Shown one piece after another: positions 1 to 7,438 of a DNA stretch of 64,000 nt. Position 1 is the stretch's first letter, and each line of letters starts with the position of its first letter. Made by a program: the position numbers and the translations under genes. The notes below the pieces were generated by a model. That model had not been told where the DNA came from. It did not search any database and saw nothing but the letters and a program-made list of their open reading frames with translations. The DNA is from Nocardiopsis alba DSM 43377 (lineage in GTDB: Bacteria; Actinomycetota; Actinomycetes; Streptosporangiales; Streptosporangiaceae). The stretch lies in the NCBI RefSeq assembly GCF_000341225.1, contig NZ_ANAC01000013.1, positions 186,001-250,000 of the forward strand, given 5' to 3'.

Positions 1-28
1 CCGGGACGCCGTGGAGAAGCGGGACTGA
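1..28 (+). CDS. C-terminal end of a gene cut by the window start
   Basis: One forward frame reads RDAVEKRD and ends at a TGA at 26-28. It lies about 120 bases upstream of the glucokinase and on the same strand. Eight residues are too few to name a family. It may equally be a chance open frame. Confidence 0.35.
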
Positions 29-66
29 CGCGGAGTGTACGGGGCCTCGCATGCCTGGTTTAATCG

Positions 67-82
67 AATGGTTTACACCATT
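67..82. promoter_or_regulatory. DasR-type (dre-like) operator upstream of glk
   Basis: The sequence AATGGTTTACACCATT is an inverted repeat with 6-base arms and a 4-base centre. The published DasR/NagR-type operator core is TGGTCTAGACCA; this site keeps ten of those twelve positions. It lies 70 bases upstream of the glucokinase start, in an AT-richer patch that probably holds the promoter. A second, perfect copy of the core lies at 10018-10031 before pfkA. Confidence 0.55.
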
Positions 83-151
83 TGAAAACCCTCTGCCATG
101 AACCTTGAGACTTATGTCAGAGTTCGGGCGTAAGTGCGAAGGAGCTGTCCC

Positions 152-1099
152 ATGCTGACCATCGGCGTAGACATCGGTGGAACCAAGGTCGCCGCCGGTG
201 TCGTCGACCCCGACGGACAGATCCTGGACAAGGTCAAGTACCCGACCCCGTCCGGCGACCCCGGCCAACTCGCCGAGGTCGTGGCCAAGGCCGTGGAGGA
301 ACTGCGCGGCCGCAGGCCCGACGACACGATCGAGGCCGTGGGCGTGGGCGTGGCCGGCTTCGTCGACGAGGACCGGGCCACCGTCCAGGTCGCCGTCAAC
401 CTGGGGCTGCGCGACGAACCGCTCAAGGAACGCGTCCGGCGACGGATCGAACTGCCCGTGGTCATCGAGAACGACGCCAACGCCGCCGCCTGGGCCGAGG
501 CCCGCTTCGGCGCGGGGCGCGGCAGCGACCACATCGTCTGCGTCACCCTGGGCACCGGCATCGGGGGCGGCCTGGTCCTCGGCGGTCGGCTCCACCGCGG
601 CCGCTACGGGGTGGCCGCCGAGGTCGGCCATTACCGGGTGGTGCAGAACGGCCGCCGGTGCGCCTGCGGGGACCAGGGCTGCTGGGAGCAGTACGCGAGC
701 GGCACCGCCCTGGTCGCCGAGGGACGGGACCTGGCCCGCACCGACCCCGTACGGGCGGCCCGCATGCTGGAGCTCGCCGGTGGGGACGCGGACCGGGTCG
801 ACGGCGAGTGCATGACCCGCGCGGCCCTGGAGGGCGACACCGGCGCCCTGGGCTGCTTCGAACGCGTGGGGGAGTGGGTCGGGATCGGCCTGGCCGACCT
901 CGCGGCCATCCTCGACCCCGAGTGCTTCGTCCTGGGCGGAGGGGTCTCCGACACCGGGGACATCATCCTCGGCCCGGCGCGCGAGGCCTTCGAACGCAAC
1001 CTCTCGGGACGTCCGAACCGTCGTCCGGCCCAGGTCCGCCTGGCCGAGCTCGGCGGCGAGGCGGGCATCGTCGGGGCCGCGGACCTGGCCCGACGCTGA
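152..1099 (+). CDS. glk: ROK-family glucokinase
   Basis: Phosphorylates glucose (or a related hexose) with ATP to feed glycolysis; cytosolic. The 315-residue protein opens with the phosphate loop GVDIGGTK at residues 5-12. It has the catalytic Asp108 in IENDANAAAW, the second glycine-rich loop LGTGIGGG near 133-140, and the ROK zinc signature with His160 and Cys170, Cys172 and Cys177 (CACGDQGCWE). The ATG at 152 is chosen over an in-frame GTG at 134 because GGAG at 141-144 is correctly spaced and the ROK fold begins there. A dre-like palindrome upstream suggests control by an amino-sugar-responsive GntR regulator. Glucose is inferred as substrate from similarity to actinomycete glucokinases; another hexose is possible. 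Confidence 0.93.
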   Translation: MLTIGVDIGGTKVAAGVVDPDGQILDKVKYPTPSGDPGQLAEVVAKAVEELRGRRPDDTIEAVGVGVAGFVDEDRATVQVAVNLGLRDEPLKERVRRRIELPVVIENDANAAAWAEARFGAGRGSDHIVCVTLGTGIGGGLVLGGRLHRGRYGVAAEVGHYRVVQNGRRCACGDQGCWEQYASGTALVAEGRDLARTDPVRAARMLELAGGDADRVDGECMTRAALEGDTGALGCFERVGEWVGIGLADLAAILDPECFVLGGGVSDTGDIILGPAREAFERNLSGRPNRRPAQVRLAELGGEAGIVGAADLARR

Positions 1100-1113
1100 T
1101 CGAGGCCGCGAAC

Positions 1114-1167
1114 ACCCGAAGGGGGCGGTCACCGGAAGGATCCTTCCGGTGACCGCCCCCTTCGGGT
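1114..1167. terminator. Bidirectional terminator, perfect 27-bp inverted repeat
   Basis: Bases 1114-1140 are the exact reverse complement of 1141-1167, so the RNA can form a very long GC-rich hairpin. It sits between the converging ends of glk and the acyltransferase gene and can serve both. There is no T-run, as is usual for actinomycete terminators. Confidence 0.8.
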
Positions 1168-1183
1168 ACGGCGTCCTCCGCGC

Positions 1184-2014
1184 TCAGGCGTCCTCGTCGG
1201 AGCCCTTCTTCCTCGCGGCCCGCTCGGCCTTCTTCGCCGCCTTGCGCTCGGCCCGCTCCGCCTTCTTGGCGGCCCGCTTCGTGCGACGGCGGTCCTTGTC
1301 GTCGGCGTTCTGCTCGCGCCGGGCCTCCTTGGCCTCGGCCTCCAGCTCCGCCTTGACCGACTGGGCGTAGCGGTCCACGTACTCCTGGCCGGACAGCTCC
1401 ATCAGCGCGTACATGATCTCGTCGGTGACGGCGCGCAGGACCCGCTGGTCCTTCTCCATGCCGTAGTACCGGGAGAAGTCGAGTGGTTCTCCGAAGACCA
1501 CCTTGGGTCGCACGCCCAGCTTGGGGACGGTGCGGCCGGGGGGCATGATCTTCTCCAGGTTGATCATGGCCATCGGGACCACCGGGGCCTTGGCCTCCAG
1601 GGCCAGACGGGCCACGCCCGTGCGCCCCCGGTACAGCCGGCCGTCGGGGGAGCGGGTCCCCTCGGGGTAGATGCCCAGCAGGTCACCGCGCTTGAGCACG
1701 CGAAGACCGGTGCGCAGGGCCGCCTCACTGGCCTTGCCGCCGGAACGGTCGATCGGGATCTGTCCGACGCCGGTGAAGAAGGCCCGGCTGACGAACCCCT
1801 TCACACCGGTGCCGGTGAAGTACTCGGCCTTGGCGAGGAAGGTGATCTTGCGGGGCAGGGGCAGTGGCCCGAAGAAGTGGTCGGAGAACGACAGGTGGTT
1901 GCTGACCATGATGGCCGGACCGCGCCTGGGCACGTTCTCCACGCCCTCGGCGCGAGGCTGCCACAACACGGCCAGGACCGGCCCCAGGATCGCCTTGACC
2001 ACCCAATAGAACAT
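1184..2014 (-). CDS. plsC: 1-acyl-sn-glycerol-3-phosphate acyltransferase (PlsC family)
   Basis: Transfers an acyl chain to lysophosphatidic acid in phospholipid synthesis, at the inner face of the membrane. The 276-residue protein has a hydrophobic N-terminus (MFYWVVKAILGPVLAVLW). The catalytic HX4D motif is His40-Asp45 in NHLSFSDH, and the substrate motif is YPEGTRSPDGRLYRGRTG. The C-terminal 45 residues are a Lys/Arg/Glu/Ala-rich tail, probably helical. It converges on glk. The same gene family neighbours a DAHP synthase and a protein kinase in mycobacteria (Rv2182c region, from memory). Substrate chain and position are not readable from sequence. Confidence 0.88.
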   Translation of the reverse strand: MFYWVVKAILGPVLAVLWQPRAEGVENVPRRGPAIMVSNHLSFSDHFFGPLPLPRKITFLAKAEYFTGTGVKGFVSRAFFTGVGQIPIDRSGGKASEAALRTGLRVLKRGDLLGIYPEGTRSPDGRLYRGRTGVARLALEAKAPVVPMAMINLEKIMPPGRTVPKLGVRPKVVFGEPLDFSRYYGMEKDQRVLRAVTDEIMYALMELSGQEYVDRYAQSVKAELEAEAKEARREQNADDKDRRRTKRAAKKAERAERKAAKKAERAARKKGSDEDA

Positions 2015-2431
2015 CTCTTCAGATCACCCCTGCACACGCGGGGAGCTTGGGGCAAGGGCCTGCCACGTCTCACTGTCCCGCTCTGCCGACAACGTCAGGA
2101 AACCCCCGCGGAACCGCGGGGGGAGGTTGACGAAGCCATCCTTCCACCACGTGCGTATTACCGCCAAAGCGTCCGGAACCGTCCTCGGTGTCCATCACGT
2201 GGGGAGGGAGCCGTACCGCGGGGCACAGTCGAGGATACTCACCGGTTCGCTCCCTTCGGAGGGTGACCCGCGTCGAAGGGAGGGGGATCACCGGAAGGGG
2301 CCGTGTTCCTCACCATCCCGGGTCCCGCGTGACGCGACCGTCTCCTCGATGGCGAACGCTCTTCCGAGCGGCTAGCCTCACGGCTGGGGCCCCGAGCCCC
2401 ACCGTCGTCGTACGATCCCGGGAGCAGATCA
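2015..2431. other. Divergent intergenic region, no gene seen
   Basis: This 417-base stretch separates the divergent acyltransferase and esterase genes. It holds a hairpin at 2103-2122 (nine-base arms around AA), which would lie in the leader of the acyltransferase mRNA. Candidate -10 boxes for the esterase are TAGCCT near 2374 and TACGAT at 2411-2416. No coding frame with a convincing family match was found. Confidence 0.5.
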
Positions 2432-3229
2432 GTGAGACCGACCAGTGCCATCCCCCTGATCCCGGGGGCCGAGCCCTTCAGCCACTCCGGTTCCTCGACC
2501 GGTGTGCTGCTCTGTCACGGTTTCACCGGATCTCCCCACTCCATGCGTCCTTGGGCGGAGTACCTGGCCGAGGCCGGACTCACCGTCGAGCTCCCCCGGT
2601 TGCCCGGTCACGGCACCACCTGGCAGGACATGGCGGCCACGGGCACCGACGACTGGTACGCGGCCGTCGAGGGGACGCTGCTGGACCTCGCCGAACGCTG
2701 CGACGAGGTGTTCGTCATGGGGTTGTCGATGGGAGGGGCCCTCACCCTCCGACTGCTCCAGGATCACCCCGACCTCGTCTCCGGTGTCGTTCTGGTCAAC
2801 CCCTCCCTGGCGATGGAGGACCGCAGGCTCGCGTTCATCGAACCGTTCCGTTCCGTGGCGGCCCGTCTGCTGCCCTCCACCCCCGGTATCTCCAGCGACG
2901 TGTCGTTGGAGAGGGTCTCCGAGGGCGGGTACGACCGGATCCCCACCGCCTCGGCCGCGACACTCCCGAAGCTGTGGCGCACGGTTCAGGAGGGCATGTC
3001 CGGTTTGCGGGGGCCGATTCTGGCGTATAGAAGCACTCAGGACCACGTCGTCGGACCGAACAGTCTGCGTATCCTCGCCAGGAGAGCGGTCGACGCCCGG
3101 CTGACGATCCACCTGCTTCACGACAGCTACCACGTGGCGACACTCGACCACGACGCCGCCACGATCTTCGAAGGCAGCCTCGCCTTCGTGCGAGAGCACA
3201 GTAGAAGCGAGGAAGGAGCCGACCGATGA
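2432..3229 (+). CDS. Alpha/beta-hydrolase, carboxylesterase or monoacylglycerol lipase type
   Basis: A 265-residue cytosolic alpha/beta-hydrolase resembling the Est30/YvaK carboxylesterase group. The oxyanion-hole segment is LLCHGFTGSP near residue 26. The nucleophile elbow is GLSMGG with Ser99. A likely catalytic Asp lies in STQDHVVG and the catalytic His in DSYHVAT. Lid-like segments are short, as in this family. The GTG start has GGAG at 2421-2424. Its stop codon overlaps the start of the next gene (ATGA), so the two are probably translated together. The natural ester substrate is unknown. Confidence 0.85.
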   Translation: MRPTSAIPLIPGAEPFSHSGSSTGVLLCHGFTGSPHSMRPWAEYLAEAGLTVELPRLPGHGTTWQDMAATGTDDWYAAVEGTLLDLAERCDEVFVMGLSMGGALTLRLLQDHPDLVSGVVLVNPSLAMEDRRLAFIEPFRSVAARLLPSTPGISSDVSLERVSEGGYDRIPTASAATLPKLWRTVQEGMSGLRGPILAYRSTQDHVVGPNSLRILARRAVDARLTIHLLHDSYHVATLDHDAATIFEGSLAFVREHSRSEEGADR

Positions 3230-4152
3230 CACAACGTCGGGGCAACGGCCTGCTCGCCGATGCCTACGTCCCCCTGATCCTGCTCGCGCCCTCACACGCC
3301 GACCTCATGCTGGAGGCGCTCAGGCGCAGCGGGATCGCCGCCTACGCGGTCCCACTGGAGGAGGACGTCCTGGAACCCACCGGTGGTCGGGGCGATGACC
3401 CGCCCACCGATCACCTCTACGTCGACGCCGAGGAGCGCACCGCCGCCGAGCGGGTCCTGGGCTCAGAACTTCCCGATCTGGGGCCGGACGAGAACGGGCC
3501 CGACCTGCTGGCCCCGCGCGGGGAGACCCGCGTCGAGGGCGACGAGGAACGCGGTCGAGAGGGACCCTCCGCCCGGGAGACGGGAGAGGCCGGGGTCGGA
3601 GGCGACCTCCTGGACGGAGGACCCACGGACCTCGGTACCGGTCCGGGGAACGACGACGCCCCGGGCGGCTCCGGGGACGACGAGGTCTGGAACGACCTGG
3701 TCGCCCGTTTCTACGACGAACCCGAAGGTCAGGGGGAGCAGCGCGAACGGGTGGCCTGGCCCGACGCCGAGAACCTCGGCGCCCCCGACGAGTCCCGGGT
3801 CCGGCCGAGCGACATCCTCGCCGGCCTTCCGCGCGACATCGATGACGATGACGACGACGAGACCCGTGAGGCCGAGCGTCGCCGGGCCGAGGCGGAGACG
3901 GAGGGGCACTACGAACCCCCGCCGCCCCCGCCCCTGCTCCAGGGCGACCGGGCCGGTATCGCCGCCTGGTTCGGGCTCCTGGGCGTTCCCGCGGTGCTGT
4001 TCGGCGCGGCCTTCTTCGGACTGTCCCTGCCCAACTGGATGATGCTCCTGGGCGTCCTGGTCTTCCTCGGCAGCTTCGTGATGCTCATCCTGCGCATGAA
4101 CGACTCGCGCCCCTCCGGGGACAACGGTCCCGACGACGGGGCGGTGGTCTGA
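3226..4152 (+). CDS. Acidic membrane protein with DUF2007-like N-terminus
   Basis: Function unknown. Residues 10-75 (LLAPSHADLMLEALRRSGI, then a VDAEERTAAERVL segment) resemble the DUF2007 'signal-transducing' fold, in which position-shift motifs flank a small alpha/beta domain. Residues 80-225 are Gly/Asp/Glu-rich and look disordered. Two hydrophobic helices near 240-290 are followed by a short polar tail. The start overlaps the esterase stop and the gene is followed directly by a sensor kinase, so the three genes look like one transcript. The DUF2007 assignment is tentative. Confidence 0.7.
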   Translation: MTQRRGNGLLADAYVPLILLAPSHADLMLEALRRSGIAAYAVPLEEDVLEPTGGRGDDPPTDHLYVDAEERTAAERVLGSELPDLGPDENGPDLLAPRGETRVEGDEERGREGPSARETGEAGVGGDLLDGGPTDLGTGPGNDDAPGGSGDDEVWNDLVARFYDEPEGQGEQRERVAWPDAENLGAPDESRVRPSDILAGLPRDIDDDDDDETREAERRRAEAETEGHYEPPPPPPLLQGDRAGIAAWFGLLGVPAVLFGAAFFGLSLPNWMMLLGVLVFLGSFVMLILRMNDSRPSGDNGPDDGAVV

Positions 4153-4203
4153 CCCCTGGGTTTCGACGTCCCCCTCTGGCGCGCTCTGGCCCTCTACCGC
4201 GCC

Positions 4204-5301
4204 GTGGCCCTGGTCCACGCCTTCGTGCTGGTCGTCCATCACCACCGCTACCTGGAGACGCCGTGGGCGGCCTGGGTCGTGCTCGTGGTGATGTCCGTGT
4301 GGACGGTGGTGACCACCCGGGCCTACGCGGATCCGGCACGTCGGACCCGCCGCCTGCTCTGGGCCGATCTGGCGGTCTCCTTCGGCTGCCTGTTCGCCAC
4401 CGCCCTGGCGGCCACGCCCTTCTACCTGACCCAGGCCCCGCCGCTGAGCGCCTACTGGTTCGCCGGAGCGGCCCTGTCCGTGAGCGTCGTCCTGGGGCGC
4501 AGGGGCGCGATCGCGGTGGCCCTCGCCTACGGCGCGGCCGACATCGCCCTGCGGACGATCATGGGCGCCGCCATCACCGCGGCGACCGCGCGCGGGGTGG
4601 TCCTGCTGCTCCTGACCGGACTGGTCGTGGGCTACATGGCCCACGTCGCCGAACAGGCGGAGGAGCGTTTCGCCCGGGCCGTCGCCCTCGAAGCGCGGAT
4701 CCGCGAACGTGAGCGACTCGCCCGCTCCATCCACGACTCGGTGCTCCAGGTGCTCTCCCTGGTGCGCAGACGCGGTGACGAGATCGGCGGACCGGCGGCC
4801 GAACTGGGCCGCATGGCCGGTGAGCAGGAGGTCCGCCTCCGGGCCCTGATCACCGACGCCCCGGACCCCTCGGTGGCGGCGACGACGGCCCCGGAGGCGG
4901 TCCCGGGCTCCGTCGACCTGCGCGACCATCTGCGTGCCCTGGAGTCGGTCGAGGTCACCGTCTCGGCCCCCGCCACCCCGGTCGTCCTGGCCGAACACGT
5001 CGTGCGCGAGTTGACCGCGGCGGTGGTCGCGGCCCTGCACAACGTCGAACGCCACTGCCCGCCGGGGACCCGGGCGTGGGTGCTCGTCGAGGACGAACCC
5101 GACGCGGTCACCGTGAGCGTGCGCGACGACGGCCCGGGCATCCCTCCGGAACGACTGGAACGGGCCCGGGCCGAGGGACGCCTCGGGGTCTCCCAGTCCG
5201 TCCTGGGGCGCGTCCGCGACCTGGGCGGCAGCACCGAGATCCACACGGCCCCCGACGAGGGCACCGAGTTCGAGATGCGGGTGCCGCGCCAGGGGGCGTG
5301 A
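4204..5301 (+). CDS. MacS-like sensor histidine kinase (HisKA_3 class)
   Basis: Membrane histidine kinase of the class that pairs with LuxR/NarL response regulators. About four to five transmembrane helices fill residues 1-150. The phospho-acceptor segment is RLARSIHDSVLQVLSLV (His near 176). The ATPase region shows NVERHC, DDGPGIPPERL and LGVSQSVLGRVRDLGG. The frame stays open back to the preceding stop at 4150; codons 4156-4203 read LGFDVPLWRALALYRA, which looks like family N-terminal sequence, so translation may begin at an unusual upstream codon. No regulator gene is adjacent; the LuxR-type regulator at 10148-10813 is the nearest candidate partner. Confidence 0.85.
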   Translation: MALVHAFVLVVHHHRYLETPWAAWVVLVVMSVWTVVTTRAYADPARRTRRLLWADLAVSFGCLFATALAATPFYLTQAPPLSAYWFAGAALSVSVVLGRRGAIAVALAYGAADIALRTIMGAAITAATARGVVLLLLTGLVVGYMAHVAEQAEERFARAVALEARIRERERLARSIHDSVLQVLSLVRRRGDEIGGPAAELGRMAGEQEVRLRALITDAPDPSVAATTAPEAVPGSVDLRDHLRALESVEVTVSAPATPVVLAEHVVRELTAAVVAALHNVERHCPPGTRAWVLVEDEPDAVTVSVRDDGPGIPPERLERARAEGRLGVSQSVLGRVRDLGGSTEIHTAPDEGTEFEMRVPRQGA

Positions 5302-5307
5302 GCCCCT

Positions 5308-5952
5308 CTACAGGGGAGGGCCGTCCTCCGGGCCCTCCTGTTCGGAGAAGCGCTCCTCGCCCCAGGGGTCCGCGCGGTTGTGATAGCCGCGCTCCTCCCA
5401 GAACCCCCTCCGGTCGCCCACCATGTACTCCACCGAACGCAACCACTTCACGCTCTTCCAACCGTAGAGCTGCGGTACCACGAGCCGGAGCGGATACCCG
5501 TGCTCGGGGGAGAGCGGCTCCCCGTCCCGATGGGTGGCCAGGAGCACCCCGTCGGCGAGGAAGTCGTCGATGCGCAGGTTGGCGCTGTAGCCGTATTCGC
5601 CCCAGGCCATCACGTGGGTGGTCTCCGGCGACGGCGGGGCCCAACGGACCAGGTCGCTCGCACGCACCCCGGTCCAGCGCACGTCCGGGACGGTGAACCG
5701 CAGCACACAGTGGAAGTCCCGGACCTCCTCGACCGAGGGCAGCGCGGAGAACTCCTCCCAGCTCCAGCCGTAGGTGCCCAGGGACTCGGTGGTCCCGAAC
5801 ACCCGGAAGTCCCATCGCTCGGGGCGAAAGGAGGGCACCCGCCCGTAGTGCACCGGCCTGTGCTCCCGGCGCGCCCTCTGCCCGGGAGGCAACCCCGGAC
5901 GTCGCGTCCGCGCGTCGGGGCCCGGGCCCTCGGCCTCCGTTCCTTCGGACAA
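5308..5952 (-). CDS. Sulfite-oxidase-fold molybdopterin-dependent oxidoreductase
   Basis: A 214-residue protein of the oxidoreductase molybdopterin-binding (YedY/sulfite oxidase) family. The expected molybdenum-ligand cysteine is present in VRDFHCVLRF near residue 85. Other family marks are WTGVRASDLV, MAWGEYGYSANLRIDDFL, HGYPLRLVVPQLYGWKSVKWL and a C-terminal region ending FWEERGYHNRADPWGEERF. There is no signal peptide or twin-arginine motif, so it is probably cytosolic, unlike YedY. It converges with the sensor kinase gene with only six bases between stops. The physiological substrate cannot be told. Confidence 0.85.
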   Translation of the reverse strand: MSEGTEAEGPGPDARTRRPGLPPGQRARREHRPVHYGRVPSFRPERWDFRVFGTTESLGTYGWSWEEFSALPSVEEVRDFHCVLRFTVPDVRWTGVRASDLVRWAPPSPETTHVMAWGEYGYSANLRIDDFLADGVLLATHRDGEPLSPEHGYPLRLVVPQLYGWKSVKWLRSVEYMVGDRRGFWEERGYHNRADPWGEERFSEQEGPEDGPPL

Positions 5953-6103
5953 TCCGCCCCCCTGTGACCGTGTCGATCCGTCGGCGAACCGCGGACCTCG
6001 CGCCCCCGCTCCTTCGGGAGGGCGCCGTGTCCGTCATCCTGCCAGGCCGCGATGAGAGGTGGCTCACTCCCCCCGGTCGTGCGAGCGGACGGTGACGATG
6101 CGC

Positions 6104-6109
6104 TATAGT
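6104..6109 (+). promoter_or_regulatory. -10 box for the aroF leader transcript
   Basis: TATAGT matches TATAAT at five of six positions and follows the actinobacterial TANNNT rule. Its end is seven bases before the leader-peptide ATG at 6117. Transcription would therefore start at or next to that ATG, making the leader ORF leaderless. No good -35 box is visible. Confidence 0.65.
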
Positions 6110-6116
6110 CACAGCC

Positions 6117-6188
6117 ATGCAGCGGAACTTTTGGCGCTTTTATGGCTACCGGCCCTTCTCCCCGGTCGCCTGTAAAGCGCTGCGCTGA
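6117..6188 (+). CDS. Aromatic-residue leader peptide of aroF
   Basis: A 23-codon ORF begins MQRNFWRFYGYRPF and ends CKALR before TGA. It carries three Phe, two Tyr and one Trp, nearly all in the first fourteen codons. A strong terminator hairpin follows 16 bases after its stop, and the DAHP synthase gene lies downstream. This is the classic architecture of ribosome-mediated attenuation by aromatic amino-acid supply. Comparable aromatic leaders are described for actinobacterial trp and aro genes. The ORF is probably read from a leaderless transcript. Confidence 0.8.
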   Translation: MQRNFWRFYGYRPFSPVACKALR

Positions 6189-6204
6189 CACAGACGATCC
6201 TCAG

Positions 6205-6240
6205 GAGCCCCGGGCCGGTACAGGCCCGGGGCTCTTTCGT
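6205..6240 (+). terminator. Attenuator terminator of aroF
   Basis: Bases 6205-6216 pair with 6223-6234 in a perfect 12-bp GC-rich stem around the loop GGTACA, followed by TTTCGT. It lies between the leader peptide and aroF, so read-through would decide aroF expression. An antiterminator could involve the 3' part of the leader ORF, but I cannot resolve one by eye. Confidence 0.82.
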
Positions 6241-6314
6241 GTTCCGGGACCTTCCGGCCGGGCACGACCGCCACGCGGCTCCGCCCTTCAACCGACGAAA
6301 CAGGGACAACCCAC

Positions 6315-7361
6315 ATGGTCATCGTTATGGCGCCGGACGCCACCTCCGACAACATCGACGCGCTCGTCGAGATGGTCACCTCTTCCGGGGGTGAGGCCTA
6401 CGTGACCCGTGGCGTGAGCCGTACCATCATCGGTCTGGTCGGCGACGTCGAGAGGTTCCAGGACCTCGGCCTGGCCGCCAGGCCCGGTGTGGCCGACGTG
6501 CTGCGGATCTCCGCCCCCTACAAGCTGGTCAGCCGCGAGAACCACGACAGCCGCACGGTCGTGAGCGTGCGCGGCGTTCCGATCGGCGGCGACAACATGA
6601 CCGTGATCGCCGGCCCCTGCGCGGTCGAGACCCCCGAGCAGACCCTCGAGGCCGCCCGCATGGCCCGGGACGCCGGTGCCTCCCTGCTCCGAGGCGGCGC
6701 CTACAAGCCCCGGACCTCGCCCTACGCCTTCCAGGGCCTGGGCGAGCAGGGCCTGAGGATCCTCGCCGACGTGCGTGAGGAGACCGGCCTGCCCATCGTG
6801 ACCGAGGTGGTGGACGCCGCCGACGTCGAGCTGGTCGCCTCCTACGCCGACATGCTCCAGATCGGTACCCGCAACATGCAGAACTTCGCCCTGCTCCAGG
6901 CGGTGGGCGACGCGGGCAAGCCGGTCCTGCTCAAGCGCGGCATGAGCGCCACCATCGAGGAGTGGTTGATGGCCGCCGAGTACATCGCCCAGCGCGGCAA
7001 CCTCGACATCGTCCTGTGCGAGCGCGGGATCCGCACCTTCGAGAAGGCCACCCGCAACACCCTGGACATCAGCGCCGTTCCGGTGGCGCAGAACCTCACC
7101 CACCTGCCGGTGATCGTCGACCCGTCCCACTCCGGCGGCAAGCGGGACCTGGTCCTGCCCCTCTCCCGCGCGGCCATCGCCATCGGCGCCGACGGCGTCA
7201 TCGTGGACGTCCACCCCAGCCCTGAGACGGCGCTGTGCGACGGCCCGCAGGCCCTGCTCGAGGAGGACCTGGCCGAGCTGCGCGATCTGGCCTCGACCCT
7301 GGCCACCCTGAGCGGCCGTACCCTCACCCCGGCCCCCACGGCCGAGCCGGTCGCCCTGTAG
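6315..7361 (+). CDS. aroF: 3-deoxy-7-phosphoheptulonate (DAHP) synthase, type I-beta
   Basis: Condenses phosphoenolpyruvate with erythrose 4-phosphate, the first step of the shikimate pathway. Residues 1-75 match the ferredoxin-like regulatory domain of the Thermotoga-type enzyme (MVIVMAPDAT, RTIIGLVGD). The TIM barrel follows with IAGPCAVE, LRGGAYKPRTSPYAFQGLG, VLLKRGMSATIEEW, ERGIRTFEKATRNTLD and DPSHSGGKRDLVLPLSRAA. At 348 residues it has the full family length. The regulatory domain usually confers tyrosine/phenylalanine feedback, so this enzyme would be controlled both by feedback and by attenuation. The ATG has AGGGA eight bases upstream. Actinomycetes more often carry a type II enzyme. 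Confidence 0.95.
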   Translation: MVIVMAPDATSDNIDALVEMVTSSGGEAYVTRGVSRTIIGLVGDVERFQDLGLAARPGVADVLRISAPYKLVSRENHDSRTVVSVRGVPIGGDNMTVIAGPCAVETPEQTLEAARMARDAGASLLRGGAYKPRTSPYAFQGLGEQGLRILADVREETGLPIVTEVVDAADVELVASYADMLQIGTRNMQNFALLQAVGDAGKPVLLKRGMSATIEEWLMAAEYIAQRGNLDIVLCERGIRTFEKATRNTLDISAVPVAQNLTHLPVIVDPSHSGGKRDLVLPLSRAAIAIGADGVIVDVHPSPETALCDGPQALLEEDLAELRDLASTLATLSGRTLTPAPTAEPVAL

Positions 7362-7373
7362 GACCGTCGAACG

Positions 7374-7421
7374 CACCGGTGCCCCGGAACCCTCCACGTG
7401 GGAGGGGCCGGGGCACCGGTG
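7374..7421. terminator. Bidirectional terminator between aroF and thiI
   Basis: The arms 7374-7387 and 7408-7421 pair perfectly over 14 bases, with a second internal stem (CCCTCC with GGAGGG). The hairpin fills the space between the converging ends of aroF and thiI. Confidence 0.8.
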
Positions 7422-7438
7422 TACGAGGGGAGGGCGGC

